Both the position numbers and the translations under genes were made by a program. Under the pieces are notes generated by a model. That model ran no database searches and was not told the origin of the DNA. It saw only the letters and a program-made list of their open reading frames with translations. Of a DNA stretch of 64,000 nucleotides, positions 51,911 through 61,798 are shown piece by piece (the stretch's first letter is position 1; each line of letters begins with the position of its first letter). Source of the DNA: Gracilaria gracilis (taxonomy: Eukaryota > Rhodophyta > Florideophyceae > Gracilariales > Gracilariaceae); NCBI GenBank assembly GCA_030374805.1, contig JARGSG010000214.1:248001-312000 (forward strand). The letters are read 5' to 3'.

Positions 51911-52537
51911 ATGAGTTCGGAAGAGATTTCTGTGGCGAAGCTTACGATCAATGATGAAGAGCTAGAAGAACTGCTTGACGCGGTGGACAGTAGAACACAA
52001 CAACAGCAAGTCTTTCATGACCTTATGAGTGATGGGTTCTTATCGCTCGCACGGGAACGATATCGTGATCCTTTATCAACAGAGCGTACGTATACCTTTG
52101 TTTTCGGCCATTTTCAAATATGTTGAACCTAGAACCCAACTATTAACGCCGCAACATGTCTGTGCTTTGTGTCATGAACAGGACTGGGGCGACTTGTGTA
52201 TGACCTCCGGGAAGATGTAACCAGTAGTTTTCAAATTGACGTTCAAGAAGATGAGAAAAGTGGAGTGGTTTCCATGAGCAGAACCATTGCCGATAGCAAT
52301 AGCACATCAACAACGGCAGGAAGCACTTTGCGTCGTCGAAGAACGAATGAAGGGACCAAGACGTCTAATGCGACAGAAAAGAAAGTTAAGGCGCGTCCTG
52401 ACGTCGCAAATTCCTTCGTAGCCATTCCCAGCAGTGAAGTTCGAGAAGCCATCAGATGCTTCAAGTTGGCTATTGATCAAGCTGTAGAACTGGTTAATAC
52501 CAATAGCAAGCTGGTTGCTACAATGGACAATCAATAG
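51911..52537 (+). CDS. VMA22/CCDC115-like V-ATPase assembly factor (one intron)
   Basis: Exon 1 is 51911-52085 and exon 2 is 52182-52537. The intron splits an Arg codon (phase 1), and splicing yields 176 residues. Exon 1 has EELEELLDAVDSRTQQQ and DGFLSLARERYRDP. Exon 2 starts LGRLVYDLREDV and ends in a helix SSEVREAIRCFKLAIDQAVELV. The pattern of an N-terminal coil with G-[FW]-L-S-L-A-[RK]-x-R-Y, and a late block with a helical VR-x-A-x-x-x-F, recalls Vma22/CCDC115, an ER chaperone of the V-ATPase Vo sector. It is a fast-evolving family, so the call is tentative although the gene model is good. Without splicing both halves end in stops. Confidence 0.6.
52086..52181 (+). other. intron of the VMA22-like gene, 96 bases
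   Basis: GTACGT at 52086 to GAACAG ending at 52181. Phase 1. The frame is restored exactly. Confidence 0.75.
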
Positions 52538-52858
52538 CTTTTCCGATAAACAAAGATGGCGAAACTTCGAAGGCGGGTTAATAGCATTGGACAATGACTT
52601 TTTGTCGATTGTTCGCGCATTGGCGAGACAGAATGTCCAATAAATGGCAAATGTGTGAACTTCATTCATTCAATGTGTCGCTTGACTTGTCAGTCGCTGG
52701 AACTGGGCATGTAACTTGGATCAATGATTATGAGACGTTTGACAATCGACATCGATTTGAGCTGAAACCGCATAGTTCCAATCTTGTTTTCGATATCTTT
52801 GATTGTGTTTGTAAACACTTCAAAGATGGGCTTCAGTCGAAGTTCAAAGGAAGGCTTT
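52538..52858. other. no gene seen
   Basis: Convergent 3' region between the VMA22-like gene and the nitrilase. No feature beyond AT-rich 3' ends. Confidence 0.4.
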
Positions 52859-53890
52859 CTATTTAAGGTATTCAAGAGTGTACAAGTCGGTTCTTCTCTG
52901 CTTCCTGGTAGGAATGGCCTTCCGGACTTTTTCGATTCTCGCCAAGTCTATCTCAGCGATGACGAGAGCTTCCTTTTCTTCCGTACATGCAACAATCTTT
53001 CCCCACGGATCAACGACCATAGAATTTCCCCATGCCTTATATCCACCCCCGCTCGTCGCTCGAGCAGGTGAGCATGCAGCTACAAACACCTGGTTATCCA
53101 ATGCACGTGATCGGATGAGCAGCTCCCAATGTGCTGGTCCGGTCGTCATGTTGAACGCACCAGGATAGATTAGCAAGCTGGCTTTCATGTGACGTGCTTG
53201 GACCATAGCCAATTCAGGAAATCTCATGTCGTAGCATATGGCCACTCCAGCCGTAAACGACAGTTCTGGAACTTCGAAAGCCGTGGCTTTCTCTCCAGCA
53301 CTGAGGGCATCACTCTCTTTGAATTTTATCCCACCTGGAACATCAATATCGAATAGATGAGCTTTTCGATGCTTAGCGATGAGCTCCCCGTTTGGCGATA
53401 CCGTCATACTAGTGTTGTAAACCTTATCTTCAGATAACTCAGGGACAGATCCGCCCACGATGTACATTCCCGTTTCTTGTGCAATATCCTGAAGCATTGT
53501 GAGCGAGGGCGACTCATGCTTGCTCGTCACCGGAAACGGAGGGTCCGGAAGAGGTTCAGAGTACGCACGGAAGCAAGCAGTGTCGTATGGACACTGAAAG
53601 CACTCTGGTAGAACAGCAATCTTTGCGTCGGCTTCCTTGGCTCGCCGAAGAAAATTCCTTGCTTTCTCGAGGTTGGCTGCTTTATCGTCAGTGACTAACA
53701 TCTGGCAAAGAGCAAGCTTAAAAGTTGGCGAATGGGCAGCCATTGAGAGAGCTCGGAAGGAAGTACCACACGCTCTGTATCTATGTTGTGGCAGCAGGCG
53801 TGGCAAGCAAGAGGACCTCAAAGCGTTGTAGACTGGGGGACGGGTGAAGCTGCTGCGAAAACAAGCGAAGGCGGTCTCGAAAGGTGGCAT
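52859..53890 (-). CDS. nitrilase-family omega-amidase, Nit2-like
   Basis: Hydrolyses small omega-amides such as alpha-ketoglutaramate, repairing a by-product of glutamine transamination. Predicted 343 residues from the ATG at 53890. An internal ATG at 53743 gives a shorter cytosolic form starting MAAHSPTFKLALCQM, and the extra 49 residues look like a mitochondrial or plastid presequence. The catalytic triad is intact: Glu96 (VLPECFQCPY), Lys176 (KHRKAHLFDID) and Cys219 (AICYDMRFPE). RSRALDNQVFVAACSPAR and WGKIVACTEE are also typical of Nit2 rather than Nit1. The open frame continues upstream to 54061 but that part has no homology, so I leave it out. Confidence 0.88.
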   Translation of the reverse strand: MPPFETAFACFRSSFTRPPVYNALRSSCLPRLLPQHRYRACGTSFRALSMAAHSPTFKLALCQMLVTDDKAANLEKARNFLRRAKEADAKIAVLPECFQCPYDTACFRAYSEPLPDPPFPVTSKHESPSLTMLQDIAQETGMYIVGGSVPELSEDKVYNTSMTVSPNGELIAKHRKAHLFDIDVPGGIKFKESDALSAGEKATAFEVPELSFTAGVAICYDMRFPELAMVQARHMKASLLIYPGAFNMTTGPAHWELLIRSRALDNQVFVAACSPARATSGGGYKAWGNSMVVDPWGKIVACTEEKEALVIAEIDLARIEKVRKAIPTRKQRRTDLYTLEYLK

Positions 53891-54275
53891 CAGATCGCTT
53901 TGTCTTGAGTTCAACGGAGGCTTGTTTTGTGCGTCTGAGAAGATTTGCAGAAGGTCGCCGAAGGTCGCCGCGACTGCAGCACAGAGGTAAGACTTCACAA
54001 AGACTTTGATGAGCGTGAATGGATGAATGCGCTTCGCCAAAATGAAGCTCCCGAAGATCAAACAAAAAATGATGCGGCGAGGTTTTGCGTTTTCGTCGGA
54101 CTGCCCGTCAATGGGCTTCCCGTCAATGGTCAGTTTCGGCTTTTGAGCTTCAAGACCAATCTGCCTGCGTTTCTATGTATGTATATCTATGTATATACCG
54201 TCGTAGTTCTACTCGTAGACAATTAAGTCGTTTCATCATCATCATCATACGACTCACTCTAAGACAACAAGAACT
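53891..54275. promoter_or_regulatory. divergent promoter region nitrilase / methyltransferase
   Basis: 385 bases between two divergent starts. Contains CAATGGGCTTCCCGTCAATGG-type direct duplication (about 54110-54130), TATGTATGTATATC, and a TCATCATCATCATCA run (54234-54248). Confidence 0.4.
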
Positions 54276-55031
54276 ATGAATCGTTTGTCGTTCGCTCCGC
54301 ACCTTGTCCTGTCCAGACAAAGTGCTGATCGTTTGCTGGCTATGAAACGCTGTCGGAATACAAGTATGCATTGGTCACATCGTGATGCCAGAATGAGCAC
54401 GCTAGCTTCTGTAAACAAGGAAGCGCGAACGGAATCAGTGTTGGAGCGAATACGTCATAGTGGCTCTTTTACACGGGAAGCATGGCATGAGGCAATTCGC
54501 AGCACGGGAATACGAACTGTGATTGACGCGACTGCCGGACGTGGTTCCGACACAATCTCACTTGGTAAGTATGTAGGCAAAGACGGTGTTGTACATGCTT
54601 TTGATATTCAGCAGGACGCGACTGAAGAAACAAGACGGCGGTACGAAGAAGCGTCTCGCCATGCTGAGATGGGTGTTTTATGTTTGCATAATAGAAGCCA
54701 TGAAGACTTCTCGTTCTTGGGCTTAAAAGAGGATTCGGTGTCATGTGTTGCGTATAACTTAGGTTGGTACCCAAGACGAGGAGCGGATCGCAGCATTATC
54801 ACTAAGGAATCAAGTACAATCCCTAGTCTGAAAAGCGCAGAAGGATTGGTAGCTGTTGGTGGTGTGATTTCTATAATGGCATATGTGGGGCATAAATGGG
54901 GGAAAGAGGAGGAGGAAGCCTGCCTGAAGTGGACGGCTGGTCTTTGCAGTAGGAAATGGAACGTGGTTGTTGTCAAGTACCCAAATCGCAGGGCTGCGCC
55001 AAGTTTAATCTTGTGTGAACGAAGGAGTTGA
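54276..55031 (+). CDS. MnmM/YtqB-like tRNA methyltransferase, organellar
   Basis: Predicted 251 residues, with an N-terminal extension of about 55 that could target an organelle. The core is a Rossmann methyltransferase of the rRNA_methylase/YtqB family: VIDATAGRGSDTISLGKYVG (AdoMet site), VVHAFDIQQDATEET, then CVAYNLGWYPRRGADRSIIT and GGVISIMAYVGHKWGKEEE. The NLG-[WY]-[LY]-P block and the SI-x-AY-x-GH block are the family signature. The bacterial relative methylates the wobble uridine of certain tRNAs (nm5 to mnm5), and a plastid role in plants and algae is plausible. Confidence 0.78.
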   Translation: MNRLSFAPHLVLSRQSADRLLAMKRCRNTSMHWSHRDARMSTLASVNKEARTESVLERIRHSGSFTREAWHEAIRSTGIRTVIDATAGRGSDTISLGKYVGKDGVVHAFDIQQDATEETRRRYEEASRHAEMGVLCLHNRSHEDFSFLGLKEDSVSCVAYNLGWYPRRGADRSIITKESSTIPSLKSAEGLVAVGGVISIMAYVGHKWGKEEEEACLKWTAGLCSRKWNVVVVKYPNRRAAPSLILCERRS

Positions 55032-55829
55032 CGTCTGTGCATCGAGTTTCTGCGATCTCTTGCTCATATGGCCGTCGCAAACTGAGGCGGAACACTCGAA
55101 TGCTACATTTGCAGATGGCTTTCGACAGTTTGGAAACTATAGTATTGCTTCTCATGAGTCGATGTTGCTGTGAAGAGCAAAAGCCCGCGATTTCAACGTC
55201 CTCGAGGTAAGGAATTAATTGCTAAGAAGCAGCAGTGGCAGCTCCGAAAGGGCAACTAAAGCAATACACATCATATAAAGAGACAGAGACAGTGAGGACA
55301 TAATATCTACCATTGCCTGAAGTGGAATCATCGACCACGCGAAACCTTCACGGTGAAGGGAGACGGGGAAGAATCTTCTCCTGTCTCTCAGAAAAGCGAC
55401 AATTGTATTCCGTGAAAGTTTTGAACAATTTTGTAAAAGTTGGCGGCGTTTCCCCGCACTGCAAAGCGATTGATCCATTCATGGTGTCAGCCGGGTGTTC
55501 ACTCACAAGCGTGCACAGCACTGTGCCGCTCCCTCCCGTCACAGCCGCCCCGCTCCTTCCCCGCGCCGATCGACCGCGCTGCCACCGCGCCGTCCTCTCG
55601 TCGCGAGCGCCTCGCCGTTGACGCCATTTCCTCCACCCCGTAACTTTCATCCCAAAGCCACTCGCATCTCAATTATTGCGCTTCTCAGGCGAACAGCGCA
55701 GCGTCGTGCCGCTCATAAGCTTTCGCTTTTCCCGTCTGCTCCCGTTTAGTATTTTGCTTCCACCGCTCTTTTGTCGTTCACGTTCTTGCTGGTTGTCTTC
55801 ACGGCGTGCGTGCACGCTGTTCTTTCGAT
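55032..55829. other. no gene seen; alpha-COP upstream region
   Basis: About 800 bases without a supported coding region. The second half is strongly pyrimidine-rich with CCGCGCC and TCTCGTCG clusters and probably holds the promoter and leader of the alpha-COP gene. Confidence 0.4.
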
Positions 55830-58800
55830 ATGTTGACTAAGTTTGAGACTAAGAGTAATCGCGTCAAGGGTCTGGCTTTCCATCCGACCCGTCCGTGGAT
55901 CCTGGCCAGTTTACACAATGGCGCCATTCAGTTATGGGACTATCGTATGGGAACTCTCATAGATCGTTTCGATGAGCATGAGGGTCCTGTGCGTGGCGTC
56001 GATTTCCACAGATCCCAGCCCCTGTTCGTGTCTGGCGGGGATGACTATAAGATCAAGGTATGGAATTATAAACTAAGGAGATGCGTCTTTACGTTAATCG
56101 GCCATTTGGATTACATCCGAACTGTATACTTTCACCATGAGAGTCCCTGGATTGTTTCCGCCAGTGATGATCAGACCGTGCGCATCTGGAACTGGCAGAA
56201 TCGCTCTTGCCTAGCAGTCCTTACTGGACACTCGCATTACTGCATGTCCGCCATGTTCTCTCCGAACGAAGACCTTGTCGTCTCCGCCTCCCTCGACCAG
56301 ACTATTCGTGTGTGGGATGTGTCATCACTCCGCCAGAAGTCTGTTCGTCCAACCGATGTAATGTCGCAAGTCCGTGGTCAACTGCCCGCAGCCGTCAACG
56401 CTGATCTGTTCGGGGGCACTGATGCAGTTGTCAAGTACGTATTGGAAGGGCACACGCGTGGAGTGAACTGGGCTTCATTCCATCCCGCTCTCCCTCTCAT
56501 TGTTTCTGGAGCTGACGACCGCCAGGTCAAGTTGTGGCGCATGTCAGATACCAAAGCATGGGAGTTGGATACATTCAGAGGACATCTGAACAATGTCTCA
56601 TGCGCCATCTTCCATCCTCGTAAGGAACTCGTCATCACGGACTCGGAGGATAAGACCATCCGTGTATGGGATCTGAACCGTCGCACTTGTTTACATACTT
56701 TCCGGAGAGACTCAGACCGCTTTTGGATCCTTGCTGTTCACCCAACCATTAATCTTATCGCAGCGGGGCATGATAGCGGTATGCTAGTCTTTAAGTTGGA
56801 ACGTGAGCGTCCCGCGTATCAAGCCACAGAGCAGTCCCTAATATACACGAAAGACCGCTTCTTGCGGATGCTCGACTTCAATAATGGCCGGGATATGCCG
56901 ATGGTTGCTATCCGCCAGGCGACCACAAGTATTTTTGATACCGTCGGAGCCATGGGCATGGGAGGCTTTGGCGGCGGTAGCTCCTTGTTTGGAATGCCGC
57001 AGTCAAGCGGTCCCAACAGCGCTCATCAACCACCTGCGCGCTCGATGTCCTACAACGCTGCGGAGCACGCTGTGATTCTGAACCATGATGCTGATGGGGG
57101 CACCTACGAACTGTACACAAATCTGCCCCGTATGGGACAGACTGGTGCAGACACAATTGCCGAGCCCAGAAAGGGAACAGGTGTTTCTGCAGTGTTTGTT
57201 GGACGCAATCGCTTTGCCACCCTGGATAAGGGCAAGGAGATAGTTGTCAGAGATCTACGCAATCAGGTTACAAAGAGAGTTCCCATATCCATTCCTGGAG
57301 CAGACTGGCTCTTCGGAGCTGGTTCTGGATATGTACTTGTCCGTGCTGACGGCAAGGTTGTTTTGGTGGATCTCCAACAAAGGAAGCAAGTTTCAGAGGT
57401 GGCTGCGCATGCGAACTACGCTGTATGGTCCGAAGACAATAAGAGGGTTGCCCTACTTGGCAAGCATGTCATCGTACTCTGTACCTCAAAACTTGATCAT
57501 CTTTCCACTGTCCATGAAACAATCCGAGTCAAGTCAGCTGCCTGGGATGATTCTGGTGTGCTGCTGTACACGACCCTGAATCATTTGAAGTACTGCCTGC
57601 CTAACGGTGACAGTGGTATTGTTTCAACTCTTCAACAACCTATCTATTTGACCCGAGTGCGTGGCCCAGCTGTTTGCTACCTCGACCGTGAAGCTACCCC
57701 TGGCATTCTACCGATTGATCCTACTGAGTACGCCTTTAAGCTTCTTCTCCTGCGCAAACGATACGACGATGTGAAGAGGATGATTTCCCAGAACAGATTG
57801 AAGGGACAGTCGATTATCTCCTACTTGCAGAAGAAAGGATTCCCCGAGGTTGCTCTACATTTTGTGAAGGATGAGAAGACTCGCCTTGCCCTGGCATTGG
57901 ATTCTGGCGCCATTGAAACAGCTCTCGAAGCTGCTGAAGCTATCGGCGATAACGACGCTTTCCGCAGACTGGCCTCTGCAGCTCTGAAACAGGGTAACTT
58001 GGAAGTGTTTGAACTGTGTTTACAGCGAACTAAGGATCTCGATAGACTTGCCTTCTTGTATGTTCTGACAGGGAACTTTGAAAAGCTGGCCAAGGTGGGA
58101 AAGATTGCTGATGCGCGTGGAAACCTTGCGGCTCGCTTCCAGATAAGTATGTATCTTGGCGACGTGGAGGGCAGAATCTCGGTGTTAAGGGATTGCGGTC
58201 AAGTGGCGATGGCCAAGCTCACCGCGAAGAGCCACGGTATGACAGAGGAACTGGAAGAACTAGGAGGCTGGGACGATTCAGAAGTTACTGTAGACCCATC
58301 TTGGTCAGAAGGTGAATTGATTATCCCACCAACGCCTGTCGGCACGGACGAGATGATTTGGCCGCATCTGCCAGTGGCACGAGGCCTGTTTAGCAGAGAC
58401 CCTGGTGCAGAAGGAGACTTTGAAGAACCTACTGGTGACTACTACGAGGACGCCGCTGCGTTTGAAGCATCTGAGAGGGATGCGGCTTGGGACAAGGACG
58501 AGGAACCAGCAGGTGCCCCTGTTGATCCGTTTGCAGTTGGACTGTCTACCGAAGACACGGCAGCGAACGGTGACGACGCGTGGGGAGGCGAGTTTGACCT
58601 TGATGATTCAGGTCTGGGCGGCGACGACTTTGGCGACGCTGAAGAGGAGAATGAGTTCGCTGACGACTTTGGGCGTGGGGCTGGTGGTAAGAAGGGCAGC
58701 GAGTATTATGTGGCACCTACAGCTGGACCTGGAGCAGCGGCACGGTGGAAGAAGAATGGGAAGCTTGCGGGAGAGCTTGTTGCGGCGGGAGCGTTCAAGG

Positions 58801-59630
58801 AGGCTATGACAGTACTGAAGGACGAAATTGGCGCTGGGTCGTTGAGCAAGATGAAGGAGGCGTTCATGAGTGTATATGGTGGATGCCGAGGGGCTGTGGA
58901 TGGGGTGCCTAACACTGGAATTATGACTGCATACATTGCACGACCGAACGACGGCGAGCTGGCAGCGATGAGCCTAAGTCTGACACTGCTACGAGAACGG
59001 TACCGACAGGGAATGCAACGGTTCCAGCTGGGCAAGTTCGGTGAGGCGATGAAGCTGTTCAGCTGGGTGATGAGCGCTCTACCTCTTGTGGTGGTGTCTA
59101 GCGCACGGGAGGCGGAGGACGCCAAGACGGCACTGACGATGTGCCGCGAGTACATGATCGGACTGCAGCTAGAGGCGGCTGGACGCGCGGCGAAGGCGGA
59201 GGGTGACAGCGCACGACAGGTGCAGGCAGCTGGGCTGTTCTCGAGGTGTGGGCTGGCGCCAACGCATGTGCAGCTTGCGCTGCGCGCGGCGATGAAGACG
59301 GCGTTCGACACGCAGAACCTGGAGCTGGCGGGAGGCTTCGCGAGAAGGCTGCTGGAGTTGGGACCGGCGACGTCGCTGGCGAACAGGGCGAGGCAGGTAA
59401 TCCAGCTGTGCGACCGCAACCGACGCAACCGCGACGAAGTGGACTACGATGAGCGGCGCGAGCTGGTGGTGGACTGCGCCTCCATGACGCCGCTCTACGC
59501 CGGCGCGCCGCGGTCCAAGTGCGGCTACTGCGGGGCCGCGTACGCGCGCAGCTCGGACGGCGCTCTATGTCGCATCTGCGGCATCGGCGTCGTGGGCGCG
59601 CGGTGCTCCGGGCTGCGCGTGTATCGTTGA
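55830..59630 (+). CDS. COPA: coatomer subunit alpha (alpha-COP)
   Basis: Scaffold of the COPI vesicle coat, which sorts KKxx cargo from Golgi to ER. Predicted 1266 residues without an intron, close to the usual 1200-1240. The start MLTKFETKSNRVKGLAFHP is the family's own. A seven-bladed WD40 propeller (residues about 10-310, for example GHLDYIRTVYFHHESPWIVS) is followed by the coatomer WD-associated region (about 320-770; VRGPAVCYLDREA), an acidic Asp/Glu/Gly stretch (about 850-950) and the COPI_C domain. It ends with a Cys-rich motif, CGYCGAAY...LCRICGIG. The frame upstream of 55830 lacks an ATG. GC content climbs steadily towards the 3' end, as in U2AF65. Confidence 0.95.
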   Translation: MLTKFETKSNRVKGLAFHPTRPWILASLHNGAIQLWDYRMGTLIDRFDEHEGPVRGVDFHRSQPLFVSGGDDYKIKVWNYKLRRCVFTLIGHLDYIRTVYFHHESPWIVSASDDQTVRIWNWQNRSCLAVLTGHSHYCMSAMFSPNEDLVVSASLDQTIRVWDVSSLRQKSVRPTDVMSQVRGQLPAAVNADLFGGTDAVVKYVLEGHTRGVNWASFHPALPLIVSGADDRQVKLWRMSDTKAWELDTFRGHLNNVSCAIFHPRKELVITDSEDKTIRVWDLNRRTCLHTFRRDSDRFWILAVHPTINLIAAGHDSGMLVFKLERERPAYQATEQSLIYTKDRFLRMLDFNNGRDMPMVAIRQATTSIFDTVGAMGMGGFGGGSSLFGMPQSSGPNSAHQPPARSMSYNAAEHAVILNHDADGGTYELYTNLPRMGQTGADTIAEPRKGTGVSAVFVGRNRFATLDKGKEIVVRDLRNQVTKRVPISIPGADWLFGAGSGYVLVRADGKVVLVDLQQRKQVSEVAAHANYAVWSEDNKRVALLGKHVIVLCTSKLDHLSTVHETIRVKSAAWDDSGVLLYTTLNHLKYCLPNGDSGIVSTLQQPIYLTRVRGPAVCYLDREATPGILPIDPTEYAFKLLLLRKRYDDVKRMISQNRLKGQSIISYLQKKGFPEVALHFVKDEKTRLALALDSGAIETALEAAEAIGDNDAFRRLASAALKQGNLEVFELCLQRTKDLDRLAFLYVLTGNFEKLAKVGKIADARGNLAARFQISMYLGDVEGRISVLRDCGQVAMAKLTAKSHGMTEELEELGGWDDSEVTVDPSWSEGELIIPPTPVGTDEMIWPHLPVARGLFSRDPGAEGDFEEPTGDYYEDAAAFEASERDAAWDKDEEPAGAPVDPFAVGLSTEDTAANGDDAWGGEFDLDDSGLGGDDFGDAEEENEFADDFGRGAGGKKGSEYYVAPTAGPGAAARWKKNGKLAGELVAAGAFKEAMTVLKDEIGAGSLSKMKEAFMSVYGGCRGAVDGVPNTGIMTAYIARPNDGELAAMSLSLTLLRERYRQGMQRFQLGKFGEAMKLFSWVMSALPLVVVSSAREAEDAKTALTMCREYMIGLQLEAAGRAAKAEGDSARQVQAAGLFSRCGLAPTHVQLALRAAMKTAFDTQNLELAGGFARRLLELGPATSLANRARQVIQLCDRNRRNRDEVDYDERRELVVDCASMTPLYAGAPRSKCGYCGAAYARSSDGALCRICGIGVVGARCSGLRVYR

Positions 59631-60112
59631 CCGCGCGCCGACTGTGCAGTAAAAGAGAATTGCGAACAGCTGTTCCACGTGTGCGCGTTGTTCGACGAGG
59701 CGCGGCATGGCGCGTGCGCGCCGCGCGCGAACGTTCGCGGCCAGCGCGCGCCACGTGTGCGCGGTGCGGGAATTCTTGGCGTGCGCGCACGCCGTCGCGC
59801 TGGTCCAATCATGCGCGCGTGAGGCGCGTGTCTGAGCATTTGTTCCGTTGCGCCACGCAGCTCGCGTAGTGGCCGTGCCAGTTGTGCGCCGCGCCCTTTT
59901 TTTCTGTTGTTGCCGCCGCGCCAATGGCGCCATGCTGCGCGCCTGCGCGTTGTTTTTGCTCGCTCGCCGTGCCGCTGCTGTTGCCTTGCTGCGCTTGGCG
60001 CACCACCCGTCCGCCCCCGTCCCTCGTCTCCCTTCCACTTCCCCCTCCCCCTCCCCCTCCCCACCCTTCCTCCCCTTCCGTCGTCGAACTCGCTTCTCCC
60101 CGAGCCTCAACC
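59631..60112. promoter_or_regulatory. GC-rich LCB2 promoter and pyrimidine-rich leader
   Basis: 482 bases between alpha-COP and LCB2. CG-rich in the first half. A CCCCCTCCCC run lies at about 60045-60063, close before the ATG. Long antisense frames here are compositional artefacts. Confidence 0.45.
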
Positions 60113-61798
60113 ATGGCGGAGAAGGGCGTTGCGCCGCATTCGACGTATGGCGAGTTGCCGTACCTCACCGCGCTCACGACGTACCTTGGGTACGCCGTGC
60201 TCATTGTGTTCGGCTATGTGCGCGATGCGTGTGGCCGCTTGTTGAATGCCGGCTCGTACGCCGCCAGACAGGCCGGACAATCGCAAGGGCGCGCCCCCTT
60301 GCTCAGCGACTTTGACGACTTTTACACGCGCCGCCTGTACCAGAGGATTAACGACTGTTGGGGACGTCCCATCCGCGGCACGGCCGGCGCGTGGATCGAC
60401 GTGTTGGAGAGAGTCAAGGAGCAGCAGTGGTGCCCGCTTGGTCGACTGGTTGATCGTCTTTACGTGCCTACTGACGCTGTTGTCAGCCGTGCGGCCTCTC
60501 AGCGTTCGTTGCCGTCCGATCCTACCGGCAGGGTCACGCGCTGTCTCAATTTGGGTAGTTACAACTATCTCGGGTACGCTGAGGTGCCTGGCGGCGTGCA
60601 TTCGTCCGTCACGAATGCGTTGGATGAATGTGGCGTTGCTTCGTGCGATGTGTCCGTGTCGACGGGGCGCTCTGCGATTGTTCGCAAGTTGGAGAGCACC
60701 GTCGCGGCCTTTTTGGGCAAGGAGGATGCCATTGTGGTGGGAATGGGCTTTGCGACCAACTCGCAGATCATCCCGGCCATTGTGGGTAAGGGCGATCTCC
60801 TCATCTCCGATGCTCTCAATCATGCGTCTATTGTGGTGGGCGCTCGCTCGTCCGGCGCGAAGATTCGCGTGTTTGAACATAATTCGGCAGACTCGTTGGA
60901 GAGCACCATTCATGACGCCATTGCCGCGGGACAGCCGGGCACAGGCGCTCCGTGGAATCGCATCATGATCGTGGTGGAGGGGATGTACTCTATGGAGGGT
61001 CAGACGTGTAATCTAAGGGAGATTGTCGCCGTGAAGAAGAAGTATGGCGCGTACTTGTACTTGGATGAGGCGCATTCAATTGGGGCGCTTGGACCTACGG
61101 GACGAGGTGTGTCTGAGCATCATGGTGTGGACACTCGGGATATTGATATCATGATGGGTACCTTCACCAAATCGTTTGGTGCGGTTGGAGGTTACATTGC
61201 CTCTGATTCTGCCCTCATTGAACATATTCGTGCGCTTTCACCGGCTTCTTTGTACGCTTCTGCTATGTCTCCTCCGTGCGCGCAGCACATTAACTGGGCT
61301 TTCGAGCAGCTGATGGGGAAGGATGGTACTGATGTGGGGAAGAATAAGATTCGCCAACTGCGAGAGAATGCCATCTATTTCCGGAAACAGCTGAACAAGA
61401 TGGGTGTGCAAACTCTTGGAGACTGGGACTCGCCCGTCATTCCAATCATGTTGTACAACCCCGCGAAGATCGCGGCGTTCTCTAGAGAGTGCTACTCGAG
61501 GGGTTTGGCTGTGGTGGTTGCTGGATTCCCGGCGACGCCGTTGCTTTTGTCAAGGGCTAGGATTTGTTTAAGCGCGGCTCATAGCCGTGAGGACTTGGAC
61601 TGGGCTCTTTGTGTCATTGATGAGGTGGCCGATATTATTCAGATCAAGTACGATCGTTCGTTTGCGACCAAGTGTTTGCCGAGGTCGTGGGCTAACTTTT
61701 TCACGGGGAACCAACGTTCGCAGGAGTGTCTGTCTAACTTTGAGGGTCATGAGTATTGCAAGGGACGTCATTGCCTGATGCGTACTCATTCAATGTAG
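60113..61798 (+). CDS. LCB2: serine palmitoyltransferase subunit 2
   Basis: PLP enzyme of the ER that joins serine and palmitoyl-CoA, the first step of sphingolipid synthesis, as a dimer with LCB1. Predicted 561 residues starting MAEKGVAPHSTYGELPYLTA with good context (ACCATGG). A membrane segment lies at about 17-40. The core has LNLGSYNYLGYAE, a DEAHSIGALGPTGRG block, and the PLP lysine in GTFTKSFGAVGGYIASDS (about residue 352), all diagnostic of LCB2 rather than LCB1. Length matches plant and yeast homologues. The open frame extends upstream to 59882 but is proline-rich leader sequence. Confidence 0.93.
   Translation: MAEKGVAPHSTYGELPYLTALTTYLGYAVLIVFGYVRDACGRLLNAGSYAARQAGQSQGRAPLLSDFDDFYTRRLYQRINDCWGRPIRGTAGAWIDVLERVKEQQWCPLGRLVDRLYVPTDAVVSRAASQRSLPSDPTGRVTRCLNLGSYNYLGYAEVPGGVHSSVTNALDECGVASCDVSVSTGRSAIVRKLESTVAAFLGKEDAIVVGMGFATNSQIIPAIVGKGDLLISDALNHASIVVGARSSGAKIRVFEHNSADSLESTIHDAIAAGQPGTGAPWNRIMIVVEGMYSMEGQTCNLREIVAVKKKYGAYLYLDEAHSIGALGPTGRGVSEHHGVDTRDIDIMMGTFTKSFGAVGGYIASDSALIEHIRALSPASLYASAMSPPCAQHINWAFEQLMGKDGTDVGKNKIRQLRENAIYFRKQLNKMGVQTLGDWDSPVIPIMLYNPAKIAAFSRECYSRGLAVVVAGFPATPLLLSRARICLSAAHSREDLDWALCVIDEVADIIQIKYDRSFATKCLPRSWANFFTGNQRSQECLSNFEGHEYCKGRHCLMRTHSM

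Noticed and set aside
59098..60315. Long antisense and alternative frames across the alpha-COP end and LCB2 start (59098-59808, 59525-60110, 59848-60315)
   Set aside because: Arg/Pro/Ala-rich products of GC-rich DNA that overlap well-supported genes and contain no domain.
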